The notes under the pieces are model-generated. The model had not been told where the DNA came from. It saw only the letters and a list, made by a program, of their open reading frames with translations, and searched no databases. From Planctomycetota bacterium (GTDB lineage: Bacteria > Planctomycetota > UBA1135 > JADKAF01), in assembly GCA_016719295.1 (NCBI GenBank), contig JADKAF010000001.1, forward strand, positions 1,116,001-1,180,000: a stretch of DNA of 64,000 nucleotides, given 5' to 3'. This document shows positions 35,123-45,165 of this stretch, piece after piece (the first letter of the stretch is position 1; each line of letters begins with the position of its first letter). A program made the translations under genes and the position numbers.

Positions 35123-37270
35123 GTGAACCTGAAGTCCAAGACCCGCACCGCCCTCGTCGGCGCGGGCTTCATCGCCGACGCCCATCTCCGCGCCCTGCGC
35201 GAGCTCCGCTCCGAAGTCGAGGTCGTCGCGGTGGTGGACGTCGACGCGCAGCGCGCGCGACGCTTCGCCGAGGCGCAGAAGATCGCTCGCCACTACGGCA
35301 GCGCCGAAGAGCTGCTCGCCGCCGGTGAAGTCGATGCGGTGCACGTGATGGTGCCGCCCGAGCTGCACGCGCGCGCCGCGACGCCATTCCTCGCGGCGGG
35401 TGTTCACGTGCTGCTCGAGAAGCCGCTCGCGCTCTCGGTGGCCGAGGCCGAAGGTCTGCTCGCGGCCGCGCAGCGCGGCGGCGCGCGACTCGCGGTGAAC
35501 CACAACGCCACGTTCTATCCGCCCTTCCGCCGCCTGCTCGACGACCTCGCGGCTCGGCGCCTCGGCGCCGTGCGCCACGTGCAATCGATCGTGAACCTGC
35601 CGCTGCGCCAGCTCAGCGCCGGCGACTTCGCGCATTGGATGTTCCGCCATCCGAAGAACATCCTCTTCGAGCAAGGGCCGCATCCGCTCTCGCAGATCGT
35701 GCGCCTGCTCGGGCGCGCGCTCGAGGTGGAGACGCTGCGGAGCGGCAAGCGCGAGCTCCTGCCGGGCCTCGACTTCTACACGAGCTGGCAGCTCGCGATC
35801 CGCTGCGAGCGCGGCACGGCACAGCTCTACTTCGGCCCCGGCGGCGCGATGCCGACGAACCGCTTGGTGGCGCTCGGCGAGGACGCGATCGCGGAGTGCG
35901 ACTTCCTCGCCGACGGCTACGCGCTGCGCGAGAAGACGCATTCCGAGTTCTTCGAGGGTGCGCTGCAGTCGGCGAGCGCCGCGAAGCAGTGGAAGCGCGC
36001 CGCGCGCGCGATGCGCACCGGCTACATGCTCTCGACGCTGAAGCTCCGGCCCTCGTGTGATCCGTTCGCGGCCGGCATGCGCGGCAGCATCGCGTCGTTC
36101 CATCAGGCACTCCGCGCCGGCCACGAGCCCGAGTGCTCGGGCGCCTCCGGGCGCGACGTCGTGTCGCTCTGCGAGCTCGCGACGCAGGACCTCCCCGCGC
36201 CGACCTTCCGCCCGACGAAGCCCGCGGAGCTGCCGCCGCGCGCTGCCGAGGTCCTCGTGCTCGGCGCGAGCGGCTTCATCGGCCGCCATCTCGTGCGGCG
36301 TCTCCGCCGCGCGGGGCACCCGCTGCGCGTGCTGGTCCGGAAGCCCGGGATGCTCCCCGAGCACCTGCGCGATCCCGAGATCCGCGTGCTCGCCGGCGAT
36401 CTCGCCGATCCGCGCGCGCTGCGCGAAGCCGTTGCCGGGGTGCGCTGCGTCGTGCACTTGGCGACCGGCATGGGCAACACCTGGCAAGAGATGCAAGAGC
36501 GCATGATCGCCGGCGCGGAGAACGTCGCGCGCGCGTGCCTCGAGAACGGCAAGCCGCGTCTGCTCTTCGCCAGCACGATCGCGGTCTACGACCTGACGGG
36601 CTCCTCCCCCGTCACCGAGCAGACGCCGCTCGACCCGCATCCCGAGAAGCGCTCGCTCTATGCGCGCGCCAAGATCGCCTGCGAGCAGCTCCTGCAGCGC
36701 CTGGCCGCCGAGCAGGGCTTAGAGCTCGCGATCCTGCGCCCCGGCGTGGTGATCGGCGAAGGCGGCATGCCCAACCACAGCGGCGTCGGCCTCTGGCTGC
36801 ACGACACGCGCGTGATCGGCTGGGGCCAAGGCAAGACGCCGTTGCCGCTCGTCCTCGGCAGCGACGTCGCCGAAGCGCTGGCGCTCGCGGTCGAAGCGCG
36901 CGAGCTCACGCTCCGTTCGATGAACCTGGTTGGCGACCTGCGCCTCGGCGCCCGCGAGTACTGCAGCGAGCTCTCCCGCGCGCTGCAGCGCGACGTGCGC
37001 TACCAGCCGTGCGCGCTCTGGCGCTGGCAAGCCGACGAGATCCTGCGCTGGCTCGTGAAGAAAGCGATCCGGCGTCCGAACGCTACCTTCCCGAGCTGGA
37101 CCGATCTCGCGACGCGCGCGCTGCGCTCGCCCTTCGATTGCAGCGAGACGAAGAGCGCGCTCGGCTGGCAGCCCGAGCGCGACCGCCAGCGCTTCGTCGC
37201 GCAGGCCTTCGACGTGCACGCGTCGCGCGCGACCGCGAGTGAATCCTCGTCGCTCGCGCTCTCGTCGTGA
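35123..37270 (+). CDS. Fusion of Gfo/Idh/MocA oxidoreductase and NAD-dependent epimerase/dehydratase
   Basis: This 715-residue protein has two complete sugar-nucleotide-enzyme-like halves. Residues about 8-340 are a Gfo/Idh/MocA oxidoreductase: 'ALVGAGFIADAHLRAL' NAD loop, 'HVLLEKPLALS' with the conserved E-K-P lysine, 'AVNHNATFYPPFRRL'. Residues about 372-690 are an extended SDR: 'VLVLGASGFIGRHLVRRL', 'CVVHLATGMGN', and the catalytic 'LYARAKIACEQLL' (Y-x3-K). Both sites look intact, so it may carry out consecutive redox/epimerisation steps on one sugar or cyclitol. The glycosyltransferase gene starts 7 bp after it, supporting a role in surface polysaccharide synthesis. Confidence 0.88.
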   Translation: MNLKSKTRTALVGAGFIADAHLRALRELRSEVEVVAVVDVDAQRARRFAEAQKIARHYGSAEELLAAGEVDAVHVMVPPELHARAATPFLAAGVHVLLEKPLALSVAEAEGLLAAAQRGGARLAVNHNATFYPPFRRLLDDLAARRLGAVRHVQSIVNLPLRQLSAGDFAHWMFRHPKNILFEQGPHPLSQIVRLLGRALEVETLRSGKRELLPGLDFYTSWQLAIRCERGTAQLYFGPGGAMPTNRLVALGEDAIAECDFLADGYALREKTHSEFFEGALQSASAAKQWKRAARAMRTGYMLSTLKLRPSCDPFAAGMRGSIASFHQALRAGHEPECSGASGRDVVSLCELATQDLPAPTFRPTKPAELPPRAAEVLVLGASGFIGRHLVRRLRRAGHPLRVLVRKPGMLPEHLRDPEIRVLAGDLADPRALREAVAGVRCVVHLATGMGNTWQEMQERMIAGAENVARACLENGKPRLLFASTIAVYDLTGSSPVTEQTPLDPHPEKRSLYARAKIACEQLLQRLAAEQGLELAILRPGVVIGEGGMPNHSGVGLWLHDTRVIGWGQGKTPLPLVLGSDVAEALALAVEARELTLRSMNLVGDLRLGAREYCSELSRALQRDVRYQPCALWRWQADEILRWLVKKAIRRPNATFPSWTDLATRALRSPFDCSETKSALGWQPERDRQRFVAQAFDVHASRATASESSSLALSS

Positions 37271-37277
37271 GCGTGCG

Positions 37278-38405
37278 ATGAGCTCGGCCGCGCGACCTCT
37301 CCACGTCGTCCACGCCTTCGCCACCTTCGCGCCCGGCGGGCCGCAGGTGCGCACGGCGCGGCTCATCGATGCGCTCGGGGACTCGTTCCGCCACAGCGTG
37401 CTGCCGATGGACGGGAACGCGAGCGCGCTGGAGCGCGTCACGCGCCGCGAGCTCGTGACGATCGTCGACGCCGAGCGCGGTCGGCACGGCGGGACGCTGC
37501 GCTACGCGCGCTGGCTCGGCGCGAAGATCGCTTCGCTCGCGCCCGATCTGCTCATCACCTACAACTGGGGCGCGATGGACGCCGTGCTCGGCGCGCGCCT
37601 CCGCGGCATCGCTCCGTGGATCCACGCCGAGGACGGCTTCGGCCCCGACGAGGCGGTGAGCTTCAAGCGCCGCCGAGTCTGGATGCGGCGCCTGCTCTTG
37701 CCGCGCGCGAGCGCCGTGATCGTGCCATCGCGGAACTTGGAGCGGATCGCGCGCTCGACCTGGCGCCTCGCGGCGGAGCAGGTGCGCTTCATCGCGAACG
37801 GCATCGACCTCGACCACTTCCTTCCCGGCGACGCGGCGGAGCTGCGGCGCGAGCTCGGCCTGCAGCCTGGCGACGTGCTGATCGGGACCGTCGCGCATCT
37901 CCGCGCCGAGAAGGACCCGCTCGCGCTCCTCGAGGGCTTTTCCACCATCGCCGCAGCGCACCCGCGCGCGCATCTGCTCTTCGTCGGCGACGGGGTCCTC
38001 GGCGAGGAGCTCACCCGCCGCACCGCCGAGCTCGGCCTCACCGCTCGCGTGCATCGCCTCGGCTTCGTCCCGAACCCCCTCGCGTGCTACCGCGCGATGG
38101 ACGTCTTCGCGCTCTCGAGCCGCACCGAGCAGATGCCGATCTCGCTCCTCGAGGCCATGGGCTGCGCGAAGGCCGTGGTCTCGACCGGGGTCGGCGACGT
38201 GGCGCTCATGGTGGCGGAGGCGAACCGCGCCTACGTGGTTCCCCCGGGCGACCGCGACGCCTACGCACGCGCGCTCGGCGCGCTCTGCGGCGACGCGCAG
38301 CTCCGCGCCGCGCTCGGGCGCGCGAACCGCGCGGAAGCGGAGCGCCACTTCGACCAGCGGGCGATGGTGGAGACTTATCGCCGCCTCTGGTCGGGGCTAC
38401 CATAG
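37278..38405 (+). CDS. GT-B glycosyltransferase (family 4-like)
   Basis: This 375-residue enzyme has the two Rossmann halves of GT-B transferases. The N-terminal half shows 'HVVHAFATFAPGGPQVRTARL' (glycine-rich acceptor-side loop). The C-terminal half has 'LIGTVAHLRAEKDPLALLEGF', 'LLFVGDGVLGEELTRR' and the sugar-nucleotide E-x7-E-like motif in 'RTEQMPISLLEAMGCAKAVV'. It likely adds a sugar to a lipid-linked or polymer acceptor at the inner face of the membrane. The ATG at 37278 is 7 bp after the preceding fusion-enzyme stop. alaS starts 68 bp downstream on the same strand. Confidence 0.9.
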   Translation: MSSAARPLHVVHAFATFAPGGPQVRTARLIDALGDSFRHSVLPMDGNASALERVTRRELVTIVDAERGRHGGTLRYARWLGAKIASLAPDLLITYNWGAMDAVLGARLRGIAPWIHAEDGFGPDEAVSFKRRRVWMRRLLLPRASAVIVPSRNLERIARSTWRLAAEQVRFIANGIDLDHFLPGDAAELRRELGLQPGDVLIGTVAHLRAEKDPLALLEGFSTIAAAHPRAHLLFVGDGVLGEELTRRTAELGLTARVHRLGFVPNPLACYRAMDVFALSSRTEQMPISLLEAMGCAKAVVSTGVGDVALMVAEANRAYVVPPGDRDAYARALGALCGDAQLRAALGRANRAEAERHFDQRAMVETYRRLWSGLP

Positions 38406-38473
38406 CGGCCTTTTTCCGCGCCCGGGCCCCTCCCGGGCTGAGACCCTACCTCGACGCCAGAGCCCGATACCGC

Positions 38474-41078
38474 ATGACCCGGTCCCCCTTGAGCCACGTC
38501 CAAGTCCGCCGCTCCTTCCTGGATGCGATGGTCCGCTCGGGTCACACCGTCGTCGCCCCTTCGCCGATCATCCCGGCCGACGATCCCACGCTGCTCTTCA
38601 CGAACGCGGGGATGAACCAGTTCAAGGACACGCTGCTCGGCAAGGACAAGCGCTCCTACACGCGCGCCGCCTCCTGCCAGCCGTGCATGCGCGTCGGCGG
38701 CAAGCACAACGACCTCGACGCGGTCGGCAAGGACGGGCGGCATCTCACCTGGTTCGAGATGCTGGGGAACTGGTCCTTCGGCGACTACTACAAGGAGCTC
38801 TCGATCGAGCTCGCCTGGAAGCTCGTCGTCGATGAGTACGGCCTCGACAAGACTCGTCTCTACGCGTCGGTCTACAAGGACGACGACGAGTCGGCGGAGC
38901 TCTGGAAGAAGATCGCCAATCTCCCGAGCTCGCGCATCGTGCGCCTCGGCAACGTCGAGCAGGGCGACGAGGAGAACTTCTGGTCCATGGGCCCGACCGG
39001 CCCCTGCGGCCCGTGCACCGAGCTCTACTACGACCAAGGGGAGAGCTTCGGCCACGACGTCGTGGGCGGCCCGACGGATCGCTTCCTCGAGTTCTGGAAC
39101 CTCGTGTTCATGGAGAACAACCGCGCCGAGGACGGCACGCTGACGAGGCTGCCCATGCGCAGCGTCGATACCGGCATGGGCCTGGAGCGCATCTGCACGC
39201 TCTTGCAGGGCAAGACCAACGTCTTCGACTCGGATTGCTTCGCACCGATCGTGAAGAAGGTCGCCGAGCTCAGCGGCCGCGATCCCCGCGATCGCGAGCA
39301 AGCGACCTCGATGAACGTGCTCGCCGACCACATGCGCGCGCTCAGCTTCGTGCTGGACGAAGGCGGCCGCTTCTCGAACGAAGGCCGCGGCTACGTGCTG
39401 CGGCGCATCCTCCGCCGCGCGGTCCGCCACGCGAAGCTGCTCGGCCAGCACGAGCCCTTCCTGCACCGCTTGGTCGACACCGTCGTCGACACGACCAGCT
39501 TCTATCCCATCGACGCGGCTCGCCGCGCAGCGCTCGCGCGCACGATCGAGCAGGAAGAGCAGCGCTTCCACGAGACGGTGGACCGCGGTCTCAAGTACTT
39601 CGACAAGGTGTGCTCCGAGCTGCCCTCGAAGACGATCCCCGGCGACGCCGCGTTCTTCCTGCACGACACCTACGGCTTCCCCGTCGACTTGACGCGCATC
39701 CTCGCCGAGGAGCGCTCACTGGACGTCGACATGAAGGCCTTCGAGAGCGCAATGGAGAGCCAGCGCGAGCGCTCGCGCGGCGGCTTCTATGACGAGGGCG
39801 GCTGGCAGGACGCGCGGAGCGGCGAGGAGCTGGGCTTCTCGGGTCATGCGGCCGAGGTCGGCGAGGTGCGCGTGCTGCGCTGGCGCGCGCGCGAGGACGG
39901 CACCTACGACGCGATCCTCGATCGCACGCCGTTCTACTGCGAAGGCGGCGGCGAGGAGGCCGACCACGGGACGCTCGAGGGCAACGGCGCGCGCTCTCGT
40001 CCTCGACGTGCAGAAGTCGAACGTCGGCATGGTGCACACGCTGCGGCTGGAGCAGGGACGCATGCAGGACCTCGCCGAGGGCGAAGCCCTGATGGCGAAG
40101 GTCGACCTCGTGCGCCGCCGCCGCAAGGAAGCGCACCACACCGCGACGCATCTCCTGCACGCCGCGCTGCGCGCCTCCTTCGGCGACAAGGTGCGCCAGG
40201 CCGGCTCGCTGGTCGCCGGAGATCGACTGCGCTTCGACATCACCTTCGAGCGCGGCCTGACTCCCGAGGAGCTGCGCGCGATCGAGACGCAGGTGAACCG
40301 CTGGATCCTCGAGGACTTCAGCGTCGCGCGCACGCCGGACGTGCCCTACCAGAAGGCGCTCGAGCAAGGTGCGATCGCGTTCTTCGGCGAGAAGTACGGC
40401 GAGAAGGTCCGCGTCGTCGCGGTACCCGGCGTCTCCGTCGAGCTCTGCGGCGGGAACCACGTCTCCTCGACCGCGAAGATCGGCCTCTTCCAGATCCGCA
40501 GCGAGAGCGCGCTCGCCGCAGGCGTGCGGCGCATCGAAGCGGTCTGCCATCTCGCCGCCGCGACGCAGGCCCGCGCCGACTTCGACGCGCTGACCCGCGT
40601 GCAGCGCGCGCTGAACGCGAACCGCGAGGAGGTGGAGCCGCGGCTGGAGCAGCTCCAGGGCAAGGTGAAGGAGCTCGAGCGCAAGATCGAGCGCCTGCTG
40701 AAGGAAGGCGGCGGCGGGCCGTCGGCGGAAGAGCTCCTGAAGGGCGCGTTCGCGCACAAGGGCTCGCCCGTCGTCGCGGCCGTGATCGACGTGCTCGATC
40801 CCGAGCAGGCGACGCGCGTCGTCGATCGCCTGCGCGAGCTCGAGCCGAAGGGACTCTTCTTCGTCGCCGCGCGCGGCGACGAGAAGTCGACCGTCACCGT
40901 GGCGCTCGGGAAGGAGGCCCTCGCGAGCGGCGCCGACGCCGGCAAGCTGGCGCGCGCGATCGGCAAGCAGCTCGGCGCGGGTGGCGGCGGCAAGAAGGAC
41001 TTCGCCTCCGCCGGTGTGCGCGATGCGACGAAGCTCGCCGACTTCGGCGCGCTCGTGCGCGCCGCGCTCGCCGAGTAG
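38474..41078 (+). CDS. alaS: Alanyl-tRNA synthetase, interrupted by one frameshift
   Basis: With one correction the product has 868 residues, normal for AlaS. The N-terminal catalytic core is intact ('FTNAGMNQFKDTLLG', 'HLTWFEMLGNWSFGDYYKE', 'DTGMGLERI'). The editing-domain entry 'DRTPFYCEGGGEEADHGTLE' leads to the break at about 39987-39994. There one frame continues as Arg-rich nonsense, while the other resumes 'ARALVLDVQKSNVG', the zinc/editing motif 'HHTATHLLHAALR', 'CGGNHVSSTAKIGLF' and the C-terminal coiled-coil and oligomerisation domain. Loss of one GC from a GC run explains it. Because AlaS is essential and no second copy is seen here, a sequence error is the likeliest cause. Confidence 0.9.
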
Positions 41079-41092
41079 CGAGCGTCGCGCGC

Positions 41093-42031
41093 TCAGCGAT
41101 AGAGCAGGAAGAGCGCGTTGCTGAGATCGACCGCGCCGCTCGCGAGCTCGTAGGCCGCCGCTTGCAGCGGCACTTCGATGCCGCGGATCGCGGGGTCGTA
41201 CGGGATGGCGATCGGATAGCGCGCGACCTCGTTCGATTGCGTCGGCACCGGCCCGATCGCGATGAGCGCTCCGCGCAGATCGAGGTAGAGATCGCAGCTG
41301 CCGTGCGAGATCGGGCTCGGCAGCGCGTGCGGTGTGATCCAGAGCCACGTCGGCCGTGCGACGGCGCTCGCGGCGACCTCGAGCGCGAAGTTCCGATTGC
41401 CGAGGAGCGGCATCTCCGTGCAGCTGAGGCGCGGTGCCGCGAGCCCGCTCGGCGCGCAGCCCGTGCCGGCGATCCGCGTGTTCGGATCGAAGGGCGAGGG
41501 CGCTTGGGTGCGGAGCGACATGAGATAGGTCGCCGGCATCTCGTTCCGCGCGAGCAGCGCGGTCGGCAACGGATGAGCGCCGCTCCAATAGGCGTAGCGC
41601 TGCTCGCCGAACGAGAGCGGCCAGGCCGCCGCCGGATGGAACGAGTAGGTGAGCGTGCCGGACCAGGAGACGCTGAGCAGGTAGTGGTTGCCGGCGAGCA
41701 GCGGCACGTAGAGCGCGGTCGGCGAGTACCAGCTCGGCCCCGCGGGCTCGGCCGGGATCGCCCAGCTCTGCTCGAGCACGTAGGACGCGTCCTCGCGCAC
41801 CGCGCGATGGATGGTGAAGACCAAGGTCTGCGGCTCGGCGAGCTCCAGATGGAAGGCGAAGTCGGCGAGCACGACCGTGCGGTCGATGCGCAGGCAGTTC
41901 CCCTTCGCGAGCGCCGCGTGCGCGGTGCGCCCGACCAGGCTCCCGATGATCTCCGCCTGCTGCGCGCCGACGGGAGCCAATGCTCCCAGGACGAAGCTCA
42001 GCGCGAGCGTGAGAACGCGGCGATCGGACAT
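41093..42031 (-). CDS. Exported protein of unknown function
   Basis: This 312-residue protein has a signal peptide ('LTLALSFVLGALAPVGAQ'). The remainder is beta-rich, with aromatic/Gly patterns such as 'YVPLLAGNHYLLSVSWSGTLTYSF'. Near the C-terminus is the segment 'GTGCAPSGLAAPRLSCTEMP', then 'GNRNFALEV' and 'HGSCDLYLDL'. Such Cys/Gly-rich beta tails recur at the ends of other exported planctomycete-type proteins and may be surface modules. No catalytic residues are recognised. It is on the minus strand, convergent with alaS (15 bp apart) and 74 bp downstream of the MMPL transporter end, so it could be read from the same transcript. Confidence 0.72.
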   Translation of the reverse strand: MSDRRVLTLALSFVLGALAPVGAQQAEIIGSLVGRTAHAALAKGNCLRIDRTVVLADFAFHLELAEPQTLVFTIHRAVREDASYVLEQSWAIPAEPAGPSWYSPTALYVPLLAGNHYLLSVSWSGTLTYSFHPAAAWPLSFGEQRYAYWSGAHPLPTALLARNEMPATYLMSLRTQAPSPFDPNTRIAGTGCAPSGLAAPRLSCTEMPLLGNRNFALEVAASAVARPTWLWITPHALPSPISHGSCDLYLDLRGALIAIGPVPTQSNEVARYPIAIPYDPAIRGIEVPLQAAAYELASGAVDLSNALFLLYR

Positions 42032-42105
42032 GGGGTTTCCTTTGCCTGCCGGGCGGCGGAGCGAGGTGACGGGACGAGGTGCGGAGGCGCGAGAGCGTCC
42101 GTAGC

Positions 42106-44414
42106 CTACGCGCGCGACTCGCCCACGACTCCTGCCGCGACGGCGTCCGGGCGCTCGCTCCGCGCCGGCGCGGGGCCCCGAGGAGCAGCAGGGCCGGGAG
42201 CACCACGAGATCGCAGAGCATCGCGGTCGCCATCGCCAGCACGGAGAGGAGCCCGAACTGCCGCAGGCCGGGCAGCGAGCTGAGAGCCAGGGTTCCGAAT
42301 CCGGCGAGGAACACGAGCGTGGTCGTCACCATCGGCAAGCCCACGCCGCGCATGGTCCGCTCCAGCGCTTCGCGCGCTTCGTGGCCCGCGAGCCACTCGC
42401 GCCGAAAGCGCGCGATCACGTGGGTCGTGTCGTCGACGGCGATGCCGAGGCAAATCGAGAAGGTGATCACCCCGGAGAGCTCGAGCGAGCCTCCGCCGAG
42501 GGCCATCGCCGCGGCGGTGATCAACATGGGCAGTGCGTTCGGCAGGATGGAGATCACGCCGAGGCGCCAGGAGCGGAAGGCCGCGGCCATGGCGAGGAAG
42601 ATCAGGAAGGCCGCCGAGCCCAAGCTCTTCGCGAGGTCGACGATCATCTGGTTCAGGTTCGCGCCCGCGACCACCGGGGTACCGGTGAGCTCGAGCGAGA
42701 ACTTGGGGTGGCGCGCCTCGATCTCGACGAGCTCCCCCTGCAGCCGCGCGAGCATGGGCTGGACGGCGCGCGTCCCGCTCGCTTGCACGCGCACCGAGAC
42801 CAGCGCGCTGCGCTCCGCTCCGCTCCAACAGCGCGCGAGGAGCTCCGGAGGGACGATCGCGAGCGCCGCCTGCACACGCTGCGCGGGCGGCCCATCCCCG
42901 GGCAGGGTGCGCACGACGTTCAGCGCGGAGAACGCGCGCGAGAGCTGCGGCTCGCGCGCCGCCGCGCGCTCGACGTCCTCGAGGGCTTCGATCAACCCCG
43001 GCGCGTCGAGCGGCTCCGCGCCGCGCTGCCGCGCGACGATCGCCAGGCTCAGGATGCCGCCGAGCTCGCGATCGACGAGATCGAGCGCGCGCTCGGTGCG
43101 CCCGCCGCGCGGCAGGTTCTCGCGGATGCTGTTCTCCGGCTCGAGGCCGAGGGCGACCCAGGTCGACATCGCCAGCAACGCGACGGCGCCGATGGCGATG
43201 ACGCGCGGCCAGCGCAGCGCGAGCGCGAGGCAGCCGCCGATCGCGCGCTGCAGGAGCGGATGCGCAGCCCACTCGTCGCCCACGGCGCTCGCGGGCGGCT
43301 TCAGCCGCCGACCGACGCGCTCGAAGCTCGCGAAGAGCGGGACCGCGGTCACGATCGCGACGAAGGACAGCGCGGTGCCCGCGGCGCAGGCGATGCCGAA
43401 GCGCTGGATGATCGGGATGCTCGTCGCGGCGAGCGAAGCGAAGCCCACGACGGTGGTGAAGCTCGTGACGAAGCACGCTCCACCGAGGTGACGCAAGGTC
43501 CGGCTCGCCGCGTGACGCGGAGTCTCGCCCCGCGCCAGCCCCGCGCGCACTTCGGCGAGGAGATGCACGGCATCGGCGAACGCGACCACGAGCACGAGGG
43601 TGGGCAGCGCGGCGCTCAGGAGGTTCAGCGGCTCGTCCGCCCACGCGAGCGCACCGAGGGCCCACAGCACCGCGAGCCAGGAGCACAGCGCCGCGACGAC
43701 CGTCGCCACCAGCGAGCGGAAGATGGCGTAGAGGAGCGCGAAGCCGAGCGCGGCCCCGATGACGAGGAAGCGCTCCTGGTCGCGGCGCATCGCGCCGTAG
43801 ATCTCGGTGCGCACCGCCGGGACGCCGCTGAGATGCACGGCGACGCCATGCTCCCGGGAGACGCGCGAGGCGATCTCGTCCAGGCGCGCGACGATCGGGG
43901 CCATCTCCTCGACGCTCGGGTTCTCGAGCGAAAGGTGCACGAGGATCGCCGCGAGCTTGCCGCTCGGCGCCACGAGCTGCCCGGCGATCAGCGGATGCGC
44001 GAGCGCCGCGCTGCGCGCCGCGGCCCAGCTCGCAGCCGGGGCGTCGACGGGCGGGAAGAGCGGACGCGGCAAGCCCAGGGCGCCAAAGCTCGGCACATCG
44101 GTCGCGGCCATCGCCGAAGCGATGCCGGGCAGGGCGCGCGCCGCGCGCGCGAGCTCGCGCTGCGCCTGGACCGCGTTCGGCGCCAGGACGTCCTCGGCCT
44201 CGACCAGCAGCAGAGCATCCAGGTCGTCCGACCCGAAGGTGCGGAAGACCTCCAACAGGCGCGCGTAGCCCGCGTCGTCGTCGGCGTAGAAACCGCGAAC
44301 GACGGCGTCGAAGCGCAGCGCGGGCAAGCGCGCGAGGGCCAGAAGCGAGAGACCCACCACCAGCGCGACGAGGAGAGCTCTGCGTCTCTCGAGCAGGTGG
44401 GAGAGGGCCTTCAT
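42106..44414 (-). CDS. RND-superfamily (MMPL-like) transporter with a C-terminal frameshift
   Basis: This membrane transporter of about 769 residues has the RND duplication: 12 helices in two sets with two periplasmic loops. Set one includes 'LPTLVLVVAFADAVHLLAE' and set two 'CLGIAVDDTTHVIARFRRE', both carrying the proton-relay type acidic residues seen in MMPL/hydrophobe exporters. At about 42161-42179 the frame used throughout fails to stop and would run on for 2.6 kb through two other genes. A shift there joins 'LLLLGA' to 'PAPARSERPDAVAAGV' and a stop at 42106. It is the third of four such breaks in the window. The gene is divergent from the ECF sigma factor, with 147 bp between; lipid or hydrophobic cargo is possible. 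Confidence 0.8.
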
Positions 44415-44561
44415 CGAGCCGGCAGGCTAGCGATCGGCGGTCGCGCTGCAAGGGCGTGCTCCGCCCTGCCCCCCGACCTCGGCGTGGAGATTCTCCGAGA
44501 AGCGAGCTAACGTCGCCGCGGGGGCCGGCTCTGTGCGGCCGTGCGTCCCCTACGAGCCGAC
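44415..44561. promoter_or_regulatory. Divergent promoter region, MMPL transporter / ECF sigma factor
   Basis: These 147 bp separate two genes transcribed away from each other and must contain both promoters. No canonical -35/-10 pair or repeated ECF-type motif could be identified by eye. Confidence 0.3.
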
Positions 44562-45165
44562 ATGACCCAACGACCTGCGCCCTGGGCCCGCGAAGAGCCG
44601 GCCAGCCTCGGGTTGCTGGTGCAGCGCGCGCGCCGGCCAGAGCGAGGCCTTCGGCAGCCTGGCGTTGCACCTGCGGCCCTTCGTGGCGGGCCTGGTCGCG
44701 CGCCTCACCCCACCCGGCGCCGATCGCGACGACCTGGTGCAGGAGACCTTCGTCCGCGCGTGGACGCACCTCGCGGAGCTCGTCGAGCCCGACGCGGTGC
44801 GCGGCTGGATCGGACGCATCGCGGCGCGCCTCGCGTTCGAGGCCGTCCGACGCCGGCGCCGCACCGCGGCGCTCGAGAGCGCCGCGGCGAAGGAGCGCGC
44901 GGTCGAGCGACGCGGCCCCGATCACTCGCACCTCCGCGACGAGGCGCGCCGCTTGCTCGAAGCGGCGATCGCGCGCCTGCCCTCGCGGCGGCGCCTCGCG
45001 TTCCACCTGCGCGTCGGCGAGGGCCTCTCTCACGCCGAGGTCGCGCGCGTCCTCGACACGACCATCGCCACCACGCGCATCTACGTCTGCAAGGCCCGCG
45101 CTCAGCTCGCCCGCGAGCTAGCCCCCCACCGCGATCTGCTGAACGCCCTCGGAGTCCGCTCATGA
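44562..45165 (+). CDS. ECF-type RNA polymerase sigma factor, frameshifted near the N-terminus
   Basis: With one correction the protein has 201 residues. ATG 44562 opens 'MTQRPAPWAREEPASLGLLVQRA'. At about 44624-44634 (a GCGCGC run) the frame changes, and the true protein continues 'RAGQSEAFGSLALHLRPFVAG'. Region 2 is 'DRDDLVQETFVRAWTHLAEL', with the promoter -10-recognition helix. Region 4 is 'LPSRRRLAFHLRVGEGLSHAEVARVL', with a -35-binding helix-turn-helix. Without the correction only a TTG start at 44665 would give a product lacking the first part of region 2. Loss of one GC explains it. The stop overlaps the anti-sigma candidate by 4 bases. Confidence 0.82.

Noticed and set aside
39591..42105. 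Read-through extension of the MMPL transporter to about 1600 residues
   Set aside because: The extra part is Arg-rich nonsense antisense to alaS and over another gene; an indel near 42170 explains the missing stop.
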